From contig NZ_JAVAMO010000004.1 of assembly GCF_030758345.1 (NCBI RefSeq), forward strand, positions 1 through 64,000: a stretch of DNA of 64,000 nt. The letters are read 5' to 3'. The position numbers were made by a program, and so were the translations under genes. The DNA is from Ruegeria discodermiae. GTDB lineage: Bacteria; Pseudomonadota; Alphaproteobacteria; Rhodobacterales; Rhodobacteraceae. Below are positions 9,101 to 16,438 of the stretch, piece after piece; within the stretch, counting starts at the first letter, position 1; each line of letters begins with the position of its first letter. The notes beneath the pieces are model-generated. The model was not told where the DNA came from and searched no databases. It was given only the letters and a program-made list of their open reading frames with translations.

Positions 9101-9505
9101 GGACCGCTGGCCGAGGTCACAACCCGCTCGCTGCCCGGCCCCACCGGCGAATCGAACCGACTTAGCGAGATCCCGCGCGCGCCCTTGCTCTGCCTTGGCC
9201 CCAGCACCTCTGCCGTCGAGGCACAGGCAAAGGCGGTGATGAATCTGGGCGGCATGGCTATCCGCTCTACCGGAGCGCTGCCCCCGGAACAGCTTGAAAC
9301 GCTGGACGGCATCGCAGGCGTGCTCTGGTGGGGGGATGCGGAGACCGCGCGCGCCATCGAGCGGCATCTCTCCAGACGCGAGGGCCCGATCCTGCCGCTG
9401 ATCCCCGGCCTGCCCGACCGCGCGCGAGTGCTGGGCGAGCGGCATGTCTGCGTCGACACCACGGCGGCAGGCGGGAACGCTGCGCTCTTGGGCGGGGCCG
9501 GATAA
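6104..9505 (+). CDS. putA: Bifunctional proline dehydrogenase / P5C dehydrogenase
   Basis: A 1133-residue PutA that oxidises proline to glutamate in two steps, with FAD-linked and NAD-linked active sites in one chain. An N-terminal helical region leads into the PRODH barrel (about 180-470, with YGPRAGQV and VKGAYWDTEI). The aldehyde dehydrogenase domain covers about 560-1000 (FTCISPWNFPLAIFTGQ, Glu758 in AETGG, nucleophile Cys792 in GQRCSAL). A C-terminal tail of about 130 residues follows. There is no N-terminal ribbon-helix-helix domain, so it should not be its own repressor, in keeping with the adjacent PutR. GGAGGG lies 7 nt before the ATG. Confidence 0.96.
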   Translation: MSQHLRNTIDQLTYANQAAILAGLTETAALSAADRSAICAAAAQLVRDIRSTTAPGMMEVFLAEYGLSTDEGVALMCLAEALLRVPDADTIDALIEDKIAPSDWGKHLGQSSSSLVNASTWALMLTGKVLDEGKSPVGALRSVIKRLGEPVIRTAVGQAMKEMGRQFVLGETIRSAMDRARGMEEKGYTYSYDMLGEAARTEGDAARYHLSYSRAITAIAEACTHDDIRANPGISVKLSALHPRYEVAQEARVMDELVPRLRALALLAKAAGMGLNIDAEEADRLSLSLQVIDEVMGEPALAGWDGFGIVVQAYGPRAGQVLDTLYEMAERHDRKIMIRLVKGAYWDTEIKRAQVEGVDGFPVFTNKAATDISYIANARKLLGMTDRIYPQFATHNAHTVSAILHMAQDGQPYEFQRLHGMGETLHGLVMAQANTHCRIYAPVGAHRDLLAYLVRRLLENGANSSFVNQIVDEDVPPEEVAADPFDLIAAEAQPIPTGPELFAPERPNSMGFDLTHAPTLATIDSARTPFKTHKWSAAPLLAEAAQQKVAEPVINPALRQDAPGTVAPASCEDVDLALTSARPWAVAPEERKMILNRAADLYEANYGELFALLAREAGKSLKDAVAELREAVDFLRYYAANIPAGDPAGIFTCISPWNFPLAIFTGQISAALATGNAVLAKPAGQTPLIAHRAVQLLHEAGVPREVLQLLPGGPELGAALTSDARVNGVAFTGSTATALKIRAAMAENMTPGSPLIAETGGLNAMIVDSTALPEQAVQSIIESAFQSAGQRCSALRCLYLQEDIAEDVLTMLQGAMDALCLGDPWWIKTDCGPVIDDQARQGIADHIAKARAEGRVLKELPTPPEGIFIAPTLIEISGIGDLEREIFGPVLHVARFKAAELDQVIDAINATGYGLTFGLHTRIDDRVQHITEAVHAGNIYVNRNQIGAIVGSQPFGGEGLSGTGPKAGGPHYMARFLAPDRKSTTETWDQPMPKLPAPTGPLAEVTTRSLPGPTGESNRLSEIPRAPLLCLGPSTSAVEAQAKAVMNLGGMAIRSTGALPPEQLETLDGIAGVLWWGDAETARAIERHLSRREGPILPLIPGLPDRARVLGERHVCVDTTAAGGNAALLGGAG

Positions 9506-9513
9506 CCTGCCTT

Positions 9514-9541
9514 GACGCTGGGCCGGTTTTTGCCCAGCGTC
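9514..9541 (+). other. Perfect stem-loop between putA and the rhomboid gene
   Basis: GACGCTGGGC (9514-9523) pairs with GCCCAGCGTC (9532-9541) around an 8-nt loop. No T-run follows on the plus strand. The rhomboid ATG begins 5 nt later and no free Shine–Dalgarno is visible, so the stem may end putA transcripts or control translation of the next gene. Confidence 0.6.
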
Positions 9542-9546
9542 GCGCC

Positions 9547-10290
9547 ATGTTACCCATTCGCGACCATAACCCCTCCGGGCGCACGCCTTACGTGGTCTAT
9601 GCCCTGATGGCGGCCAATTTGCTGTTCTTCCTCAGCTATGTCGGCGTCATGGACGACCCGCGCCAGATCAACCGCATCTTCTTCGACTATGCGCTGATCC
9701 CCGCCCGCGCCTCGGATGGTGTCGCGCTTTACACTTATGTGACCTCGATGTTCATGCATGGCGGCTGGCTGCATCTGGCGGGCAATCTGCTGTTCCTGTG
9801 GATCTTCGGCGACAATATGGAAGACGAAATGGGGCATCTGGGCTTCCTGATCTTCTATCTGGCCAGCGGCATTGGCGCAGCGTTTCTGCATGTGCTGGGC
9901 GCGCCTGGTTCGATCGTTCCGATGGTGGGCGCATCCGGTGCCATTGCCGGCGTGATGGGCGGCTATCTGCTGCTGTTTCCCAAAGCTCGCGTTGATATCC
10001 TGCTGATCCTGATCATCTATTTCCGCGTCTTCGCCATTCCCGCCTATGTGATGCTTGGCGTCTGGCTGGGGATGCAGTTCATCGGCGGGCTCGGCGCAAA
10101 TCCCGATGAGGGCGGCGTCGCCTATTGGGCCCATACCGGCGGGTTCTTTGTCGGGCTGGTGCTGAGCATCCCGCTCTGGCTGAAACTGGGCGGGCCTGCC
10201 TTCTGGCACAAGACGCACGGTCATCCACCACATCCCGAGCATGAATATTCGTTCAGCCCCAGCCGTATCCCGAAAGTACCCCGCAAATGA
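9547..10290 (+). CDS. Rhomboid-family intramembrane serine protease
   Basis: A 247-residue membrane protein with about six transmembrane helices. The catalytic dyad is visible: Ser130 in GASGAIAG and His196 in YWAHTGGF. Other rhomboid landmarks are present, namely the HGGWLHLAGNLLFL segment (residues 71-84) in helix 2 and a conserved GD-N-E-D turn after it. The His-rich C-terminal tail (HKTHGHPPHPEHE) is cytoplasmic or periplasmic and unusual but short. An upstream in-frame extension lies inside putA and was not used. The stop overlaps the next start (ATGA), so it is cotranscribed with the GFA gene. The substrate is unknown. Confidence 0.9.
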   Translation: MLPIRDHNPSGRTPYVVYALMAANLLFFLSYVGVMDDPRQINRIFFDYALIPARASDGVALYTYVTSMFMHGGWLHLAGNLLFLWIFGDNMEDEMGHLGFLIFYLASGIGAAFLHVLGAPGSIVPMVGASGAIAGVMGGYLLLFPKARVDILLILIIYFRVFAIPAYVMLGVWLGMQFIGGLGANPDEGGVAYWAHTGGFFVGLVLSIPLWLKLGGPAFWHKTHGHPPHPEHEYSFSPSRIPKVPRK

Positions 10291-10652
10291 CCGTACTGAA
10301 AGCAACCTGCCATTGCGGCGCTGTTGAGATCGAGGCCGAGTTCCCCGAGGGTCTCGCGTCGGCCACGCGCTGCGACTGCTCCTTCTGCCTGCGCCGGGGC
10401 GCGGCGGCAGTGACTGCTTTAGCCGCATCCCTCAAGGTTCTGAAAGGTGAGGATAATCTGACACTCTATTCCTGGGGCACACACACCGCCAAGCACTACT
10501 TCTGCAAGACCTGCGGCATCTACACCCATCACCGACGTCGGGCCGACCCGCGCGAATGCGGTGTCAATCTGGGCTGTATAGACGGCGGCAATCCCCGCAC
10601 TCACGGGGACATCCCCTGGACGGATGGCGTGAACCATCCATCCGACCGCTAA
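10287..10652 (+). CDS. GFA-domain zinc protein (CENP-V/Gfa-like)
   Basis: A 121-residue protein with the GFA fold signature: Cys8 and Cys10 in CHCGAVE, Cys29, Cys31 and Cys34 in CDCSFC, and Cys73 and Cys76 in CKTCG, followed by His-His. These cysteines bind zinc in the family, first described from a glutathione-dependent formaldehyde-activating enzyme. Most members have no proven reaction, so I do not claim one. It overlaps the rhomboid gene by 4 bp and is convergent with suhB, with a gap of only 5 bp. Confidence 0.85.
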   Translation: MTVLKATCHCGAVEIEAEFPEGLASATRCDCSFCLRRGAAAVTALAASLKVLKGEDNLTLYSWGTHTAKHYFCKTCGIYTHHRRRADPRECGVNLGCIDGGNPRTHGDIPWTDGVNHPSDR

Positions 10653-10657
10653 GTGGT

Positions 10658-11449
10658 TCAGGTGTTGCGGATCACCTTGGCAAACTGGTTGAAGATCGGC
10701 TCATTGGCGCAAAGCACATCACCGCTTTCCAGCAGTTTCTGCTCGGGGTTCACCGCCTCGACCAGACCACCTGCCTCGCGCACCAGAAGGATACCAGCTG
10801 CGATATCCCATTGCTGCAGGCTCCGCTCCCAATAGCCCTCGTAACGGCCCGCCGCGACATAGGCCAGATCCAGTGAGGCAGAACCCCAGCGCCGTATCCC
10901 GGCCGTCACCGGCAGGATGCGCGCCAGATCCTGCAGCGTCTCGGGCAGATCAGCGGAGCGCGCGCCAAAGGGCAGACCGGTGGCAAAGACCGACTCGATC
11001 ATACGGCTGCGCGAGGACACCCGGATGCGGCTTTCGTTCAGCCACGCGCCTGAACCCTTTTCGGCCACAAACATCTCGTCCTTGGCGGGGTCGAACACCA
11101 CCGCAGATACGATCTGGCCCTTGTGTTCCAGCGCGATGGAAACGGCCCAATGCGGCATCCCGTGCAAGAAGTTGGTGGTGCCGTCCAGCGGGTCCACCAG
11201 CCAACGGCGCGTCGGGTCCTCGCCATCCTCGGCGCCGCCTTCTTCGGCGATCCAGCCATAGGTGGGACGCGCGCCGCGCAGCTCTTCCTTGATGATCGCC
11301 TCGGAGGACAGGTCGGCCTTGGACACGAAGTCGCCCGCCGCCTTGGACGAGACCTGCAGGTTCTCCACCTCACGGAAATCCTTAACGAGCGACCGGCCCG
11401 CCTTGCGGGCAGCCTTGATCATGATGTTGAGATTCGCGCTGCCATTCAT
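10658..11449 (-). CDS. suhB: Inositol-1-monophosphatase family protein SuhB
   Basis: A 263-residue Mg2+-dependent phosphatase. The metal-binding motifs are WIAEEGG (about 67-73), WLVDPLDGTTNFLHG (about 83-97) and WGSASLDLAYVAAGR with the final WDIAAG. It should hydrolyse inositol phosphates or related sugar phosphates. E. coli SuhB also has a role in rRNA antitermination; whether this protein shares that is unknown. AGGAG lies about 9 nt before the ATG. It is monocistronic, with the GFA gene convergent at its 3' end. Confidence 0.9.
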   Translation of the reverse strand: MNGSANLNIMIKAARKAGRSLVKDFREVENLQVSSKAAGDFVSKADLSSEAIIKEELRGARPTYGWIAEEGGAEDGEDPTRRWLVDPLDGTTNFLHGMPHWAVSIALEHKGQIVSAVVFDPAKDEMFVAEKGSGAWLNESRIRVSSRSRMIESVFATGLPFGARSADLPETLQDLARILPVTAGIRRWGSASLDLAYVAAGRYEGYWERSLQQWDIAAGILLVREAGGLVEAVNPEQKLLESGDVLCANEPIFNQFAKVIRNT

Positions 11450-11541
11450 TGGTCAAAGGCTCCTGTCCGGGTTACCGCGCGCGTATATAGCGGCCCCAAT
11501 GCCTTGCCAAGTGGCGCTTTTGCATAGCGGCCCTGCACCGG

Positions 11542-12447
11542 TCACTGGCTTTGCAGCTTGCGCGCCTCGACCCGCGCCAGATCGACAAGTTCCCGCACAA
11601 AAGGCTTCTCCATATCCTCTGACCGGATCGCCGCGTAAAGACGCCGTGTGATCCCGGTCTCAGTCAATGGTCGCGTCACATAATCAGAGCTGTATTTCAC
11701 CTCGCGCACCACCCAATCCGGCAGCACCGAGATGCCACGGTTCGACGCCACCAGCAGCAGGATCACCGCCGTCAGTTCCACCTGCCGGATGGCCGCCGGT
11801 TCTACCTTGGCCGGGATCAGCAACTGACTGAACACATCCAGCCGTGAACGTTCCACCGGATAGGTGATAAGGGTCTGGCCGCGAAAATCCTCGGCATCAA
11901 TATAGGGTTTGGAGGCTAGGGGGTGTGACGCTGAAGCTACGAAAACAGCATTGTAGTCAAAGAGTTCCACGAATTCCACACCCGGCAGCTCCTCTGGGTC
12001 CGAGGACACGACCAGATCGACATCCTCTTTCTGCAGCGCCGGTAGCGCGTCGAAGGCGAGACCGGGGCGGATATCGACATCCACATCCGGCCAGCTCTTG
12101 CGGAACCCCTCCAGCACCGGGAACAACCATTCGAAACAGGCATGGCATTCGATCGCGATATGCATCCGGCCAGAGCGCCCGTCGCGCAGCGAGGAAAACT
12201 CGGACAGCGTCGCCTCGACCTGTGGCAAAACCTGTTCGGCCAGCCGCAGCAGCCGCTGCCCCGCCGGTGACAGCCGCATCGGTTTCGAGCGGCGCACGAA
12301 CAGTTCGACACCGGCTTGATCCTCAAGCCCTTTGATCTGATGGCTCAGCGCCGATTGCGTGATGTTCAGCTGATCTGCCGCCCGCGCCAGCCCGCCATAT
12401 TCATGAATGGCCTTGATGGTGCGCAAATGGCGAAATTCGATATGCAT
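11542..12447 (-). CDS. metR: LysR-family methionine regulator MetR
   Basis: A 301-residue LysR-type regulator. The helix-turn-helix occupies about residues 17-40 (GGLARAADQLNITQSALSHQ), followed by the effector-binding domain. The N terminus (MHIEFRHLRTIKAI) and the divergent metF gene identify it as MetR, which activates methionine genes with homocysteine as co-effector. A TGAA-N5-TTCA site, the known MetR consensus, lies in the divergent promoter. The gene starts 6 bp after the yqaE-like gene on the same strand, so both probably come from one promoter facing away from metF. Confidence 0.88.
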   Translation of the reverse strand: MHIEFRHLRTIKAIHEYGGLARAADQLNITQSALSHQIKGLEDQAGVELFVRRSKPMRLSPAGQRLLRLAEQVLPQVEATLSEFSSLRDGRSGRMHIAIECHACFEWLFPVLEGFRKSWPDVDVDIRPGLAFDALPALQKEDVDLVVSSDPEELPGVEFVELFDYNAVFVASASHPLASKPYIDAEDFRGQTLITYPVERSRLDVFSQLLIPAKVEPAAIRQVELTAVILLLVASNRGISVLPDWVVREVKYSSDYVTRPLTETGITRRLYAAIRSEDMEKPFVRELVDLARVEARKLQSQ

Positions 12448-12453
12448 GTCAGG

Positions 12454-12648
12454 TCAGTTCCTGCGCCCGAGACTGTCTTCGATCTTGCGCTCAGTCTTGT
12501 ATTGGCTGAGCGAATAAACCGCCCAGATCGCCGCCGGAATCCAGCCGATCAGCGTCAGTTGCAAGAGCAGGCAGAACAGCCCCTGCCAGGGTCGCCTGAT
12601 CGTGAAGAAAACGGAAAAGGGCAGCAGTAGCGCCAGGATCAACCTCAT
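12454..12648 (-). CDS. YqaE/Pmp3-like small membrane protein
   Basis: A 64-residue protein with two hydrophobic helices (about 2-17 and 21-46) and a charged C-terminal tail. The pattern RPWQGLFCLLLQLTLIGWIPA-IWA matches the YqaE/Pmp3 proteolipid family, in which the second helix has a G-W-I-P-A-x-I-W-A core. Some homologues are induced by salt or membrane stress. It is the first gene of the metR transcript, an unusual position, and may share MetR control. Confidence 0.75.
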   Translation of the reverse strand: MRLILALLLPFSVFFTIRRPWQGLFCLLLQLTLIGWIPAAIWAVYSLSQYKTERKIEDSLGRRN

Positions 12649-12676
12649 GTTCGCCTCATGTTATACTTGAGTGTTA

Positions 12677-12689
12677 TGAAATTGTTTCA
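12677..12689. promoter_or_regulatory. MetR box (TGAA-N5-TTCA)
   Basis: The 13-bp site TGAAATTGTTTCA fits the published enterobacterial MetR consensus exactly. It lies between the divergent yqaE–metR and metF starts, 48 bp before the metF ATG, where MetR should activate metF and possibly regulate itself. Confidence 0.75.
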
Positions 12690-12737
12690 CAATGGCGCAT
12701 ATGCGACAAGAGGAGAAATCTATTGAGGACACCCGTC

Positions 12738-13604
12738 ATGAGCACGCCCGATATTTCCTTCGAATTCTTCCCGCCGCAATCGCTGGAGGCTTCGTTCCGG
12801 CTGTGGGATACGGTTCAGACGCTGGCGCCGCTTGATCCGCGCTTTGTGTCCGTGACTTATGGCGCGGGCGGCACGACCCGCGATCTGACCCGCGATGCTG
12901 TGGCGACCCTGCACAAGAATTCCGGCCTGAGCGTGGCCGCGCATCTGACCTGCGTGAACGCCACCCGCGACGAGACCCTGATAATCGCCCATGACTATGC
13001 CGAGGCCGGAGTCACCGATATCGTCGCGCTGCGCGGCGACCCGCCCAAGGGCGCTGGCCCGTTCCGCGCCCATCCCGAAGGCTTCGCCAGTTCGGTTGAG
13101 CTGATCGCGGCGCTGGCGGATATGGGCAAGTTCAACATCCGGGTCGGCGCTTATCCCGACCTGCATCCCGAAGCGAAAGATGCGCAGAACGACATCGACT
13201 GGCTCAAGGCCAAGATTGATGCGGGCGCAACCGAAGCGCTGACCCAGTTCTTCTTTGACGCCGAAACCTTCTTCCGCTTCCGCGACGCCTGTGAAAAGGC
13301 CGGGATCGACGCGCCGATCACGCCCGGCATCCTGCCGATCGAGAACTGGTCAGGTGTGCAGAATTTCGCCAAGCGCTGCGGCGCGCATGTCCCCGACTGG
13401 CTGATCAACGCGTTCGAAAAGGCCACCCGTGACGGGCGCGAGGACCTGCTGGCCACCGCTGTCTGCACCGAACTCTGCTCGAACCTGATCGATGGCGGCG
13501 TCGACAAGCTGCATTTCTACACGCTCAACCGCCCCGAACTGACCCGCGATGTCTGCTTCGCGCTGGGGATCGTACCGCAGGTGGACTTGCAGAACGTCGC
13601 GTAA
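12738..13604 (+). CDS. metF: Methylenetetrahydrofolate reductase (NADH-type)
   Basis: A 288-residue TIM-barrel flavoprotein that reduces 5,10-methylene-THF to 5-methyl-THF for methionine synthesis. Family marks are the opening SFEFFPPQS with the catalytic Glu, the segment FVSVTYGAGGTTRD, LRGDPP, a YPDLHPEA stretch and TQFFFD. GAGG lies 9 nt before the ATG at 12738; a TTG 15 bases upstream was rejected because it contains the ribosome site. Length is normal for bacterial MetF. It is divergent from metR with a MetR box in between. Confidence 0.95.
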   Translation: MSTPDISFEFFPPQSLEASFRLWDTVQTLAPLDPRFVSVTYGAGGTTRDLTRDAVATLHKNSGLSVAAHLTCVNATRDETLIIAHDYAEAGVTDIVALRGDPPKGAGPFRAHPEGFASSVELIAALADMGKFNIRVGAYPDLHPEAKDAQNDIDWLKAKIDAGATEALTQFFFDAETFFRFRDACEKAGIDAPITPGILPIENWSGVQNFAKRCGAHVPDWLINAFEKATRDGREDLLATAVCTELCSNLIDGGVDKLHFYTLNRPELTRDVCFALGIVPQVDLQNVA

Positions 13605-13663
13605 GGCCTTGCCTGTCAGCCTTTTTTGCCTAACGTGAGCATATCATGACGGCAGGAGGCGAC

Positions 13664-14149
13664 ATGCTCTACGCGGACGGACCAACCGAGTTACTCAGCC
13701 CTTCTGATCTGGCCACGATGTCGGGGCTGGACTTCCTTCGCGGCATTGTCGAAGGTCGTCTGCCCGCGCCTCCTATCGGCAAGACACTGGGCTATCAGAT
13801 GCATTCAGTCGAGGAAGGGCGAGTCTGCTTTCGGGGGAGCCCGACCTTCGACGTCTGCAACCCGCTGGGCACCGTACATGGCGGCTGGTACGGCACGCTG
13901 CTGGACAGCGCCATGGCCTGCGCGGTGCAATCCCGAGTGCCCGCAAGCGCGGCCTATACGACGCTGGAATACAAGATCAACATCATTCGCGCGATCCCGC
14001 TGGGCACCGAAATAGAATGCGAGGGGCTGGCCGAACATGTCGGACGCTCCACCGGCGTGGCACGCGGAGAGATTCGCGGCGTCGAGGATGGGCGGCTTTA
14101 TGCGACCGGCTCCACCACCTGCATCGTGCTGTCACTGCCAAGGGGCTGA
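13664..14149 (+). CDS. PaaI-type hotdog-fold thioesterase
   Basis: A protein of about 161 residues with a single hotdog domain. The helix segment NPLGTVHGGWYGTLLDSAMA carries the HGG motif and the Asp of PaaI-type acyl-CoA thioesterases, followed by the strand TTLEYKINIIRAI. It should hydrolyse an acyl- or aryl-CoA ester; the substrate is unknown. AGGAGG lies 4 nt before the ATG at 13664, rather close. An ATG at 13646 with no ribosome site would add six residues. It follows metF by about 60 bp and may be cotranscribed with it. Confidence 0.85.
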   Translation: MLYADGPTELLSPSDLATMSGLDFLRGIVEGRLPAPPIGKTLGYQMHSVEEGRVCFRGSPTFDVCNPLGTVHGGWYGTLLDSAMACAVQSRVPASAAYTTLEYKINIIRAIPLGTEIECEGLAEHVGRSTGVARGEIRGVEDGRLYATGSTTCIVLSLPRG

Positions 14150-14158
14150 GAGGGGTCG

Positions 14159-15235
14159 TCAGTTGACCGCATGAGACTGCAGAGACACTGCGTCCCCGGC
14201 GTTTTCCAGAACCTCGCGCGGGATCGATTCGTGCAACCGCTCAGACGGGTCCTGACCAATCCGGCGCCTGCCGCGCAGCAGGAATATCTTGCCCCAACCG
14301 CGCCAGGTGCCCGCTGACGGGGCCGCGGCATCGGTGGAAAACCGCATGCGCCAGCCCTGCGGCAGCGGCAGGCCATGCGCCTTCGCATGGTCCAGCATCC
14401 AGAGCAGCGAGATATTCGAAAGCGGGCGCGCTGCCTCGAACCCGCCAAGCTGGCCGCCGACATCACCATGTGAGCCCCGGAACCAGACCTGCTCCACATG
14501 GCCCTCGAAACTGGGGTCGCATTTCCACAGCACCGGCTCGAACACTTCGCGCGTCTCATCCAGCGCCAGCGCGTGATAGCCGTGCCGCACATTGGGGCCC
14601 AGTTGATGGTTGTGAAAGGCGTGGCGCGCCTCGGCCCAGCGCCAGAGCAGCGGCAGACGCAGGCCCAGCGCCTTGACCGTATCCCAGACCCCGATCATCT
14701 CGATCGGCACTTCGTCATGGCAAAAGGCGCGCACAAAATCCGCCGCGTGGGGTCCATGCGGATTGCATTCATAGTGCCGGTAAGCCTGCCTTATATTGCG
14801 CTCGGTCGCATGTTCGGCCTTGAGCAGCCCAACCATGTCCAGCACACCCGCAAGACTGCGCACGCCGTAGGCTCCGCGCGAATAGCCCATCAGAAAAATC
14901 TTGTCGCCGGGCTTGTAGCGTGAGGCGAGATAGCCATAAGCGCGCCGGATCTGCCGGTTGATCCCCCGGCCCACCAACACATCGGTGGTTCTTCGCCAGC
15001 TTTGCCACTGCACGCCGGATTCGTAGAAAACCGAGACCTGCCCGCCCATCTCGCACAACATGCGATAGGTGATGCCCGCATGGGTCTCATTGCCAGGTTC
15101 AAGCGTCGACATGGTGCCATCCAGAATGATGACATGCACCTTCGGATCGCGATGCGCGGATTCGGCAGAATGCTCGGAGCGCAAAGGCTTCCCAAGCCAT
15201 CCCAACAGTTTTCTACTCAGACCCGAGAAACCCAT
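14159..15235 (-). CDS. DUF2235 (Tle1-like) alpha/beta-hydrolase
   Basis: A 358-residue protein of the DUF2235 family. It has the N-terminal strand and Asp (VHVIILDGTMST), the nucleophile elbow GYSRGAYG (about residue 119) and later catalytic-region motifs GVWDTVKALG, HALALDE and WFRGSHGDVGGQL. DUF2235 includes type VI secretion phospholipase effectors such as Tle1, but also many stand-alone hydrolases. No VgrG, PAAR or immunity gene lies nearby and there is no signal peptide, so an effector role is not supported. A GTG start at 15256 would add seven residues. It is convergent with the thioesterase gene. Confidence 0.8.
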   Translation of the reverse strand: MGFSGLSRKLLGWLGKPLRSEHSAESAHRDPKVHVIILDGTMSTLEPGNETHAGITYRMLCEMGGQVSVFYESGVQWQSWRRTTDVLVGRGINRQIRRAYGYLASRYKPGDKIFLMGYSRGAYGVRSLAGVLDMVGLLKAEHATERNIRQAYRHYECNPHGPHAADFVRAFCHDEVPIEMIGVWDTVKALGLRLPLLWRWAEARHAFHNHQLGPNVRHGYHALALDETREVFEPVLWKCDPSFEGHVEQVWFRGSHGDVGGQLGGFEAARPLSNISLLWMLDHAKAHGLPLPQGWRMRFSTDAAAPSAGTWRGWGKIFLLRGRRRIGQDPSERLHESIPREVLENAGDAVSLQSHAVN

Positions 15236-15577
15236 ATCGCACCCGTTCTCCAACACCCTGGGGCAAAACTCTCCTTCCAGAACCGCATCGGTGGCCCCTC
15301 ACCCGTGCGGGAAAATGTCTAGGTATATTAAACCATGGGCACCGGGGCCGTCTGTGACAAGATACACATAAGCCACGTTGCCGTGAGTCGTTGTAACCTT
15401 GCAGCACAGCCTAACTGCCGGATCGGGCGCAAATACGGCGATATCCGGGCGCAGACGGCACCGCTGCCCAAGGCTTCGGATGCGACATCCTTAATGTCGG
15501 AGATGGCGTGGACATCCTCTCAAACCCGATACGACATTGGTGTCATGCCAGAACCGCAGCGGGTGGAGGACCAGTTC
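15236..15577. other. Gene-free divergent promoter region
   Basis: This 342-bp stretch separates the divergent DUF2235 and PhyH genes. The PhyH reading frame stays open back to an ATG-like codon at 15335, but the encoded residues show no family resemblance and the good ribosome site is at 15565-15570. An AT-rich patch (about 15315-15332) could be a promoter. No RNA gene or clear terminator was seen. Confidence 0.5.
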
Positions 15578-16438
15578 ATGACGCAGGCGCAAACAAACCA
15601 GACAGCAGAGGCCTATTGGCACGACGGGTTCCTGTTCCCCCTGACTGTGATGAAGCCGCAGGAGGCGGCAGAGTGGCGCGCGGAGCTTGAACAGATCGAG
15701 CGCGACTGGACCGATAGCGACCTGCCCCGCCCGCTCAACACCTACAAAAAGATCAACGCTCATTGCGTGATGCCAATGGCCTATCAGGTTGCAATGGACC
15801 CAAGGATACTGGACGCGGTCGAGCCCATTCTTGGCCCCGACATCCTGATCTATGCGGTGGAGTTCTTCATCAAGGAACCCCGGACCCGGCATATGGTCAC
15901 CATGCATCAGGACCTGACCTATTGGGGCTTGGGCGAGATCGACGGGCTGGTCACCGCCTGGCTGGCCCTGTCGCCCGCCACGACAGAATCGGGCTGCATG
16001 GATTTCGTGGCGGGCAGCCACAAGAACCCGATCCTGCCGCATGAGGACACGTTCAGCGACACCAACCTCCTGAGCCGCGGGCAGGAGATCAAGGTGGATG
16101 TGGCGGATGAGGACAAGGTCGCGATCGAGCTGCAGCCGGGCCAGATGTCACTGCATCACGGGCTGACCATCCACGGCTCTGGCGCCAACAGGTCCGATGA
16201 CCGGCGCATCGGTCTGGTGATCCGCTATTGCCGTCCAGACATCGCGCAACAGGTGGCCGACCGTGACTACGCCATGCTGGCGCGCGGGGCGGACCGGCAT
16301 GGCAATTTCACCTTGATGGCCCCGCCCGAAACCCTGTTCGCGCCGCGCTCAATGGAGCTCTACGAAGAGGTGATGAAGGCCGAACTGGCAGCCAAAATGG
16401 CCGGGGCCAAGCAAATGACAGGGGTTTATGCCGGATGA
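15578..16438 (+). CDS. Phytanoyl-CoA-dioxygenase-family (PhyH) 2-oxoglutarate/Fe(II) oxygenase
   Basis: A 286-residue non-haem iron oxygenase. The facial triad is His110 and Asp112 (MHQDLTYWG) with distal His199 (IHGSGANRS). Arg209/Arg210, just after it, would hold the 2-oxoglutarate carboxylate. GGAGGA lies 7 nt before the ATG. Its stop overlaps the start of an HD-domain gene (ATGA). The PhyH plus HD arrangement is that of PhnY*/PhnZ, which hydroxylates and then oxidatively cleaves 2-aminoethylphosphonate. No phosphonate transporter or other phn gene lies nearby, so the substrate is open. Another possibility is hydroxylation of a different small polar compound. Confidence 0.85.
   Translation: MTQAQTNQTAEAYWHDGFLFPLTVMKPQEAAEWRAELEQIERDWTDSDLPRPLNTYKKINAHCVMPMAYQVAMDPRILDAVEPILGPDILIYAVEFFIKEPRTRHMVTMHQDLTYWGLGEIDGLVTAWLALSPATTESGCMDFVAGSHKNPILPHEDTFSDTNLLSRGQEIKVDVADEDKVAIELQPGQMSLHHGLTIHGSGANRSDDRRIGLVIRYCRPDIAQQVADRDYAMLARGADRHGNFTLMAPPETLFAPRSMELYEEVMKAELAAKMAGAKQMTGVYAG

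Noticed and set aside
8108-9445. A 445-codon open frame on the minus strand inside putA
   Set aside because: It is antisense to the conserved aldehyde dehydrogenase domain, rich in Gly, Arg and His as expected for a shadow frame, with no ribosome site.
13605-13645. AAGGC … GCCTT followed by T-run after metF as a terminator
   Set aside because: Five pairs with an 11-nt loop is marginal, and the next gene is close on the same strand.
14159-15235. Type VI secretion lipase effector
   Set aside because: No VgrG, PAAR, chaperone or immunity gene is near; only the fold is supported.
15335-15577. N-terminal extension of the PhyH oxygenase by 81 codons
   Set aside because: The extension has no family resemblance and a strong GGAGGA site fits the ATG at 15578.
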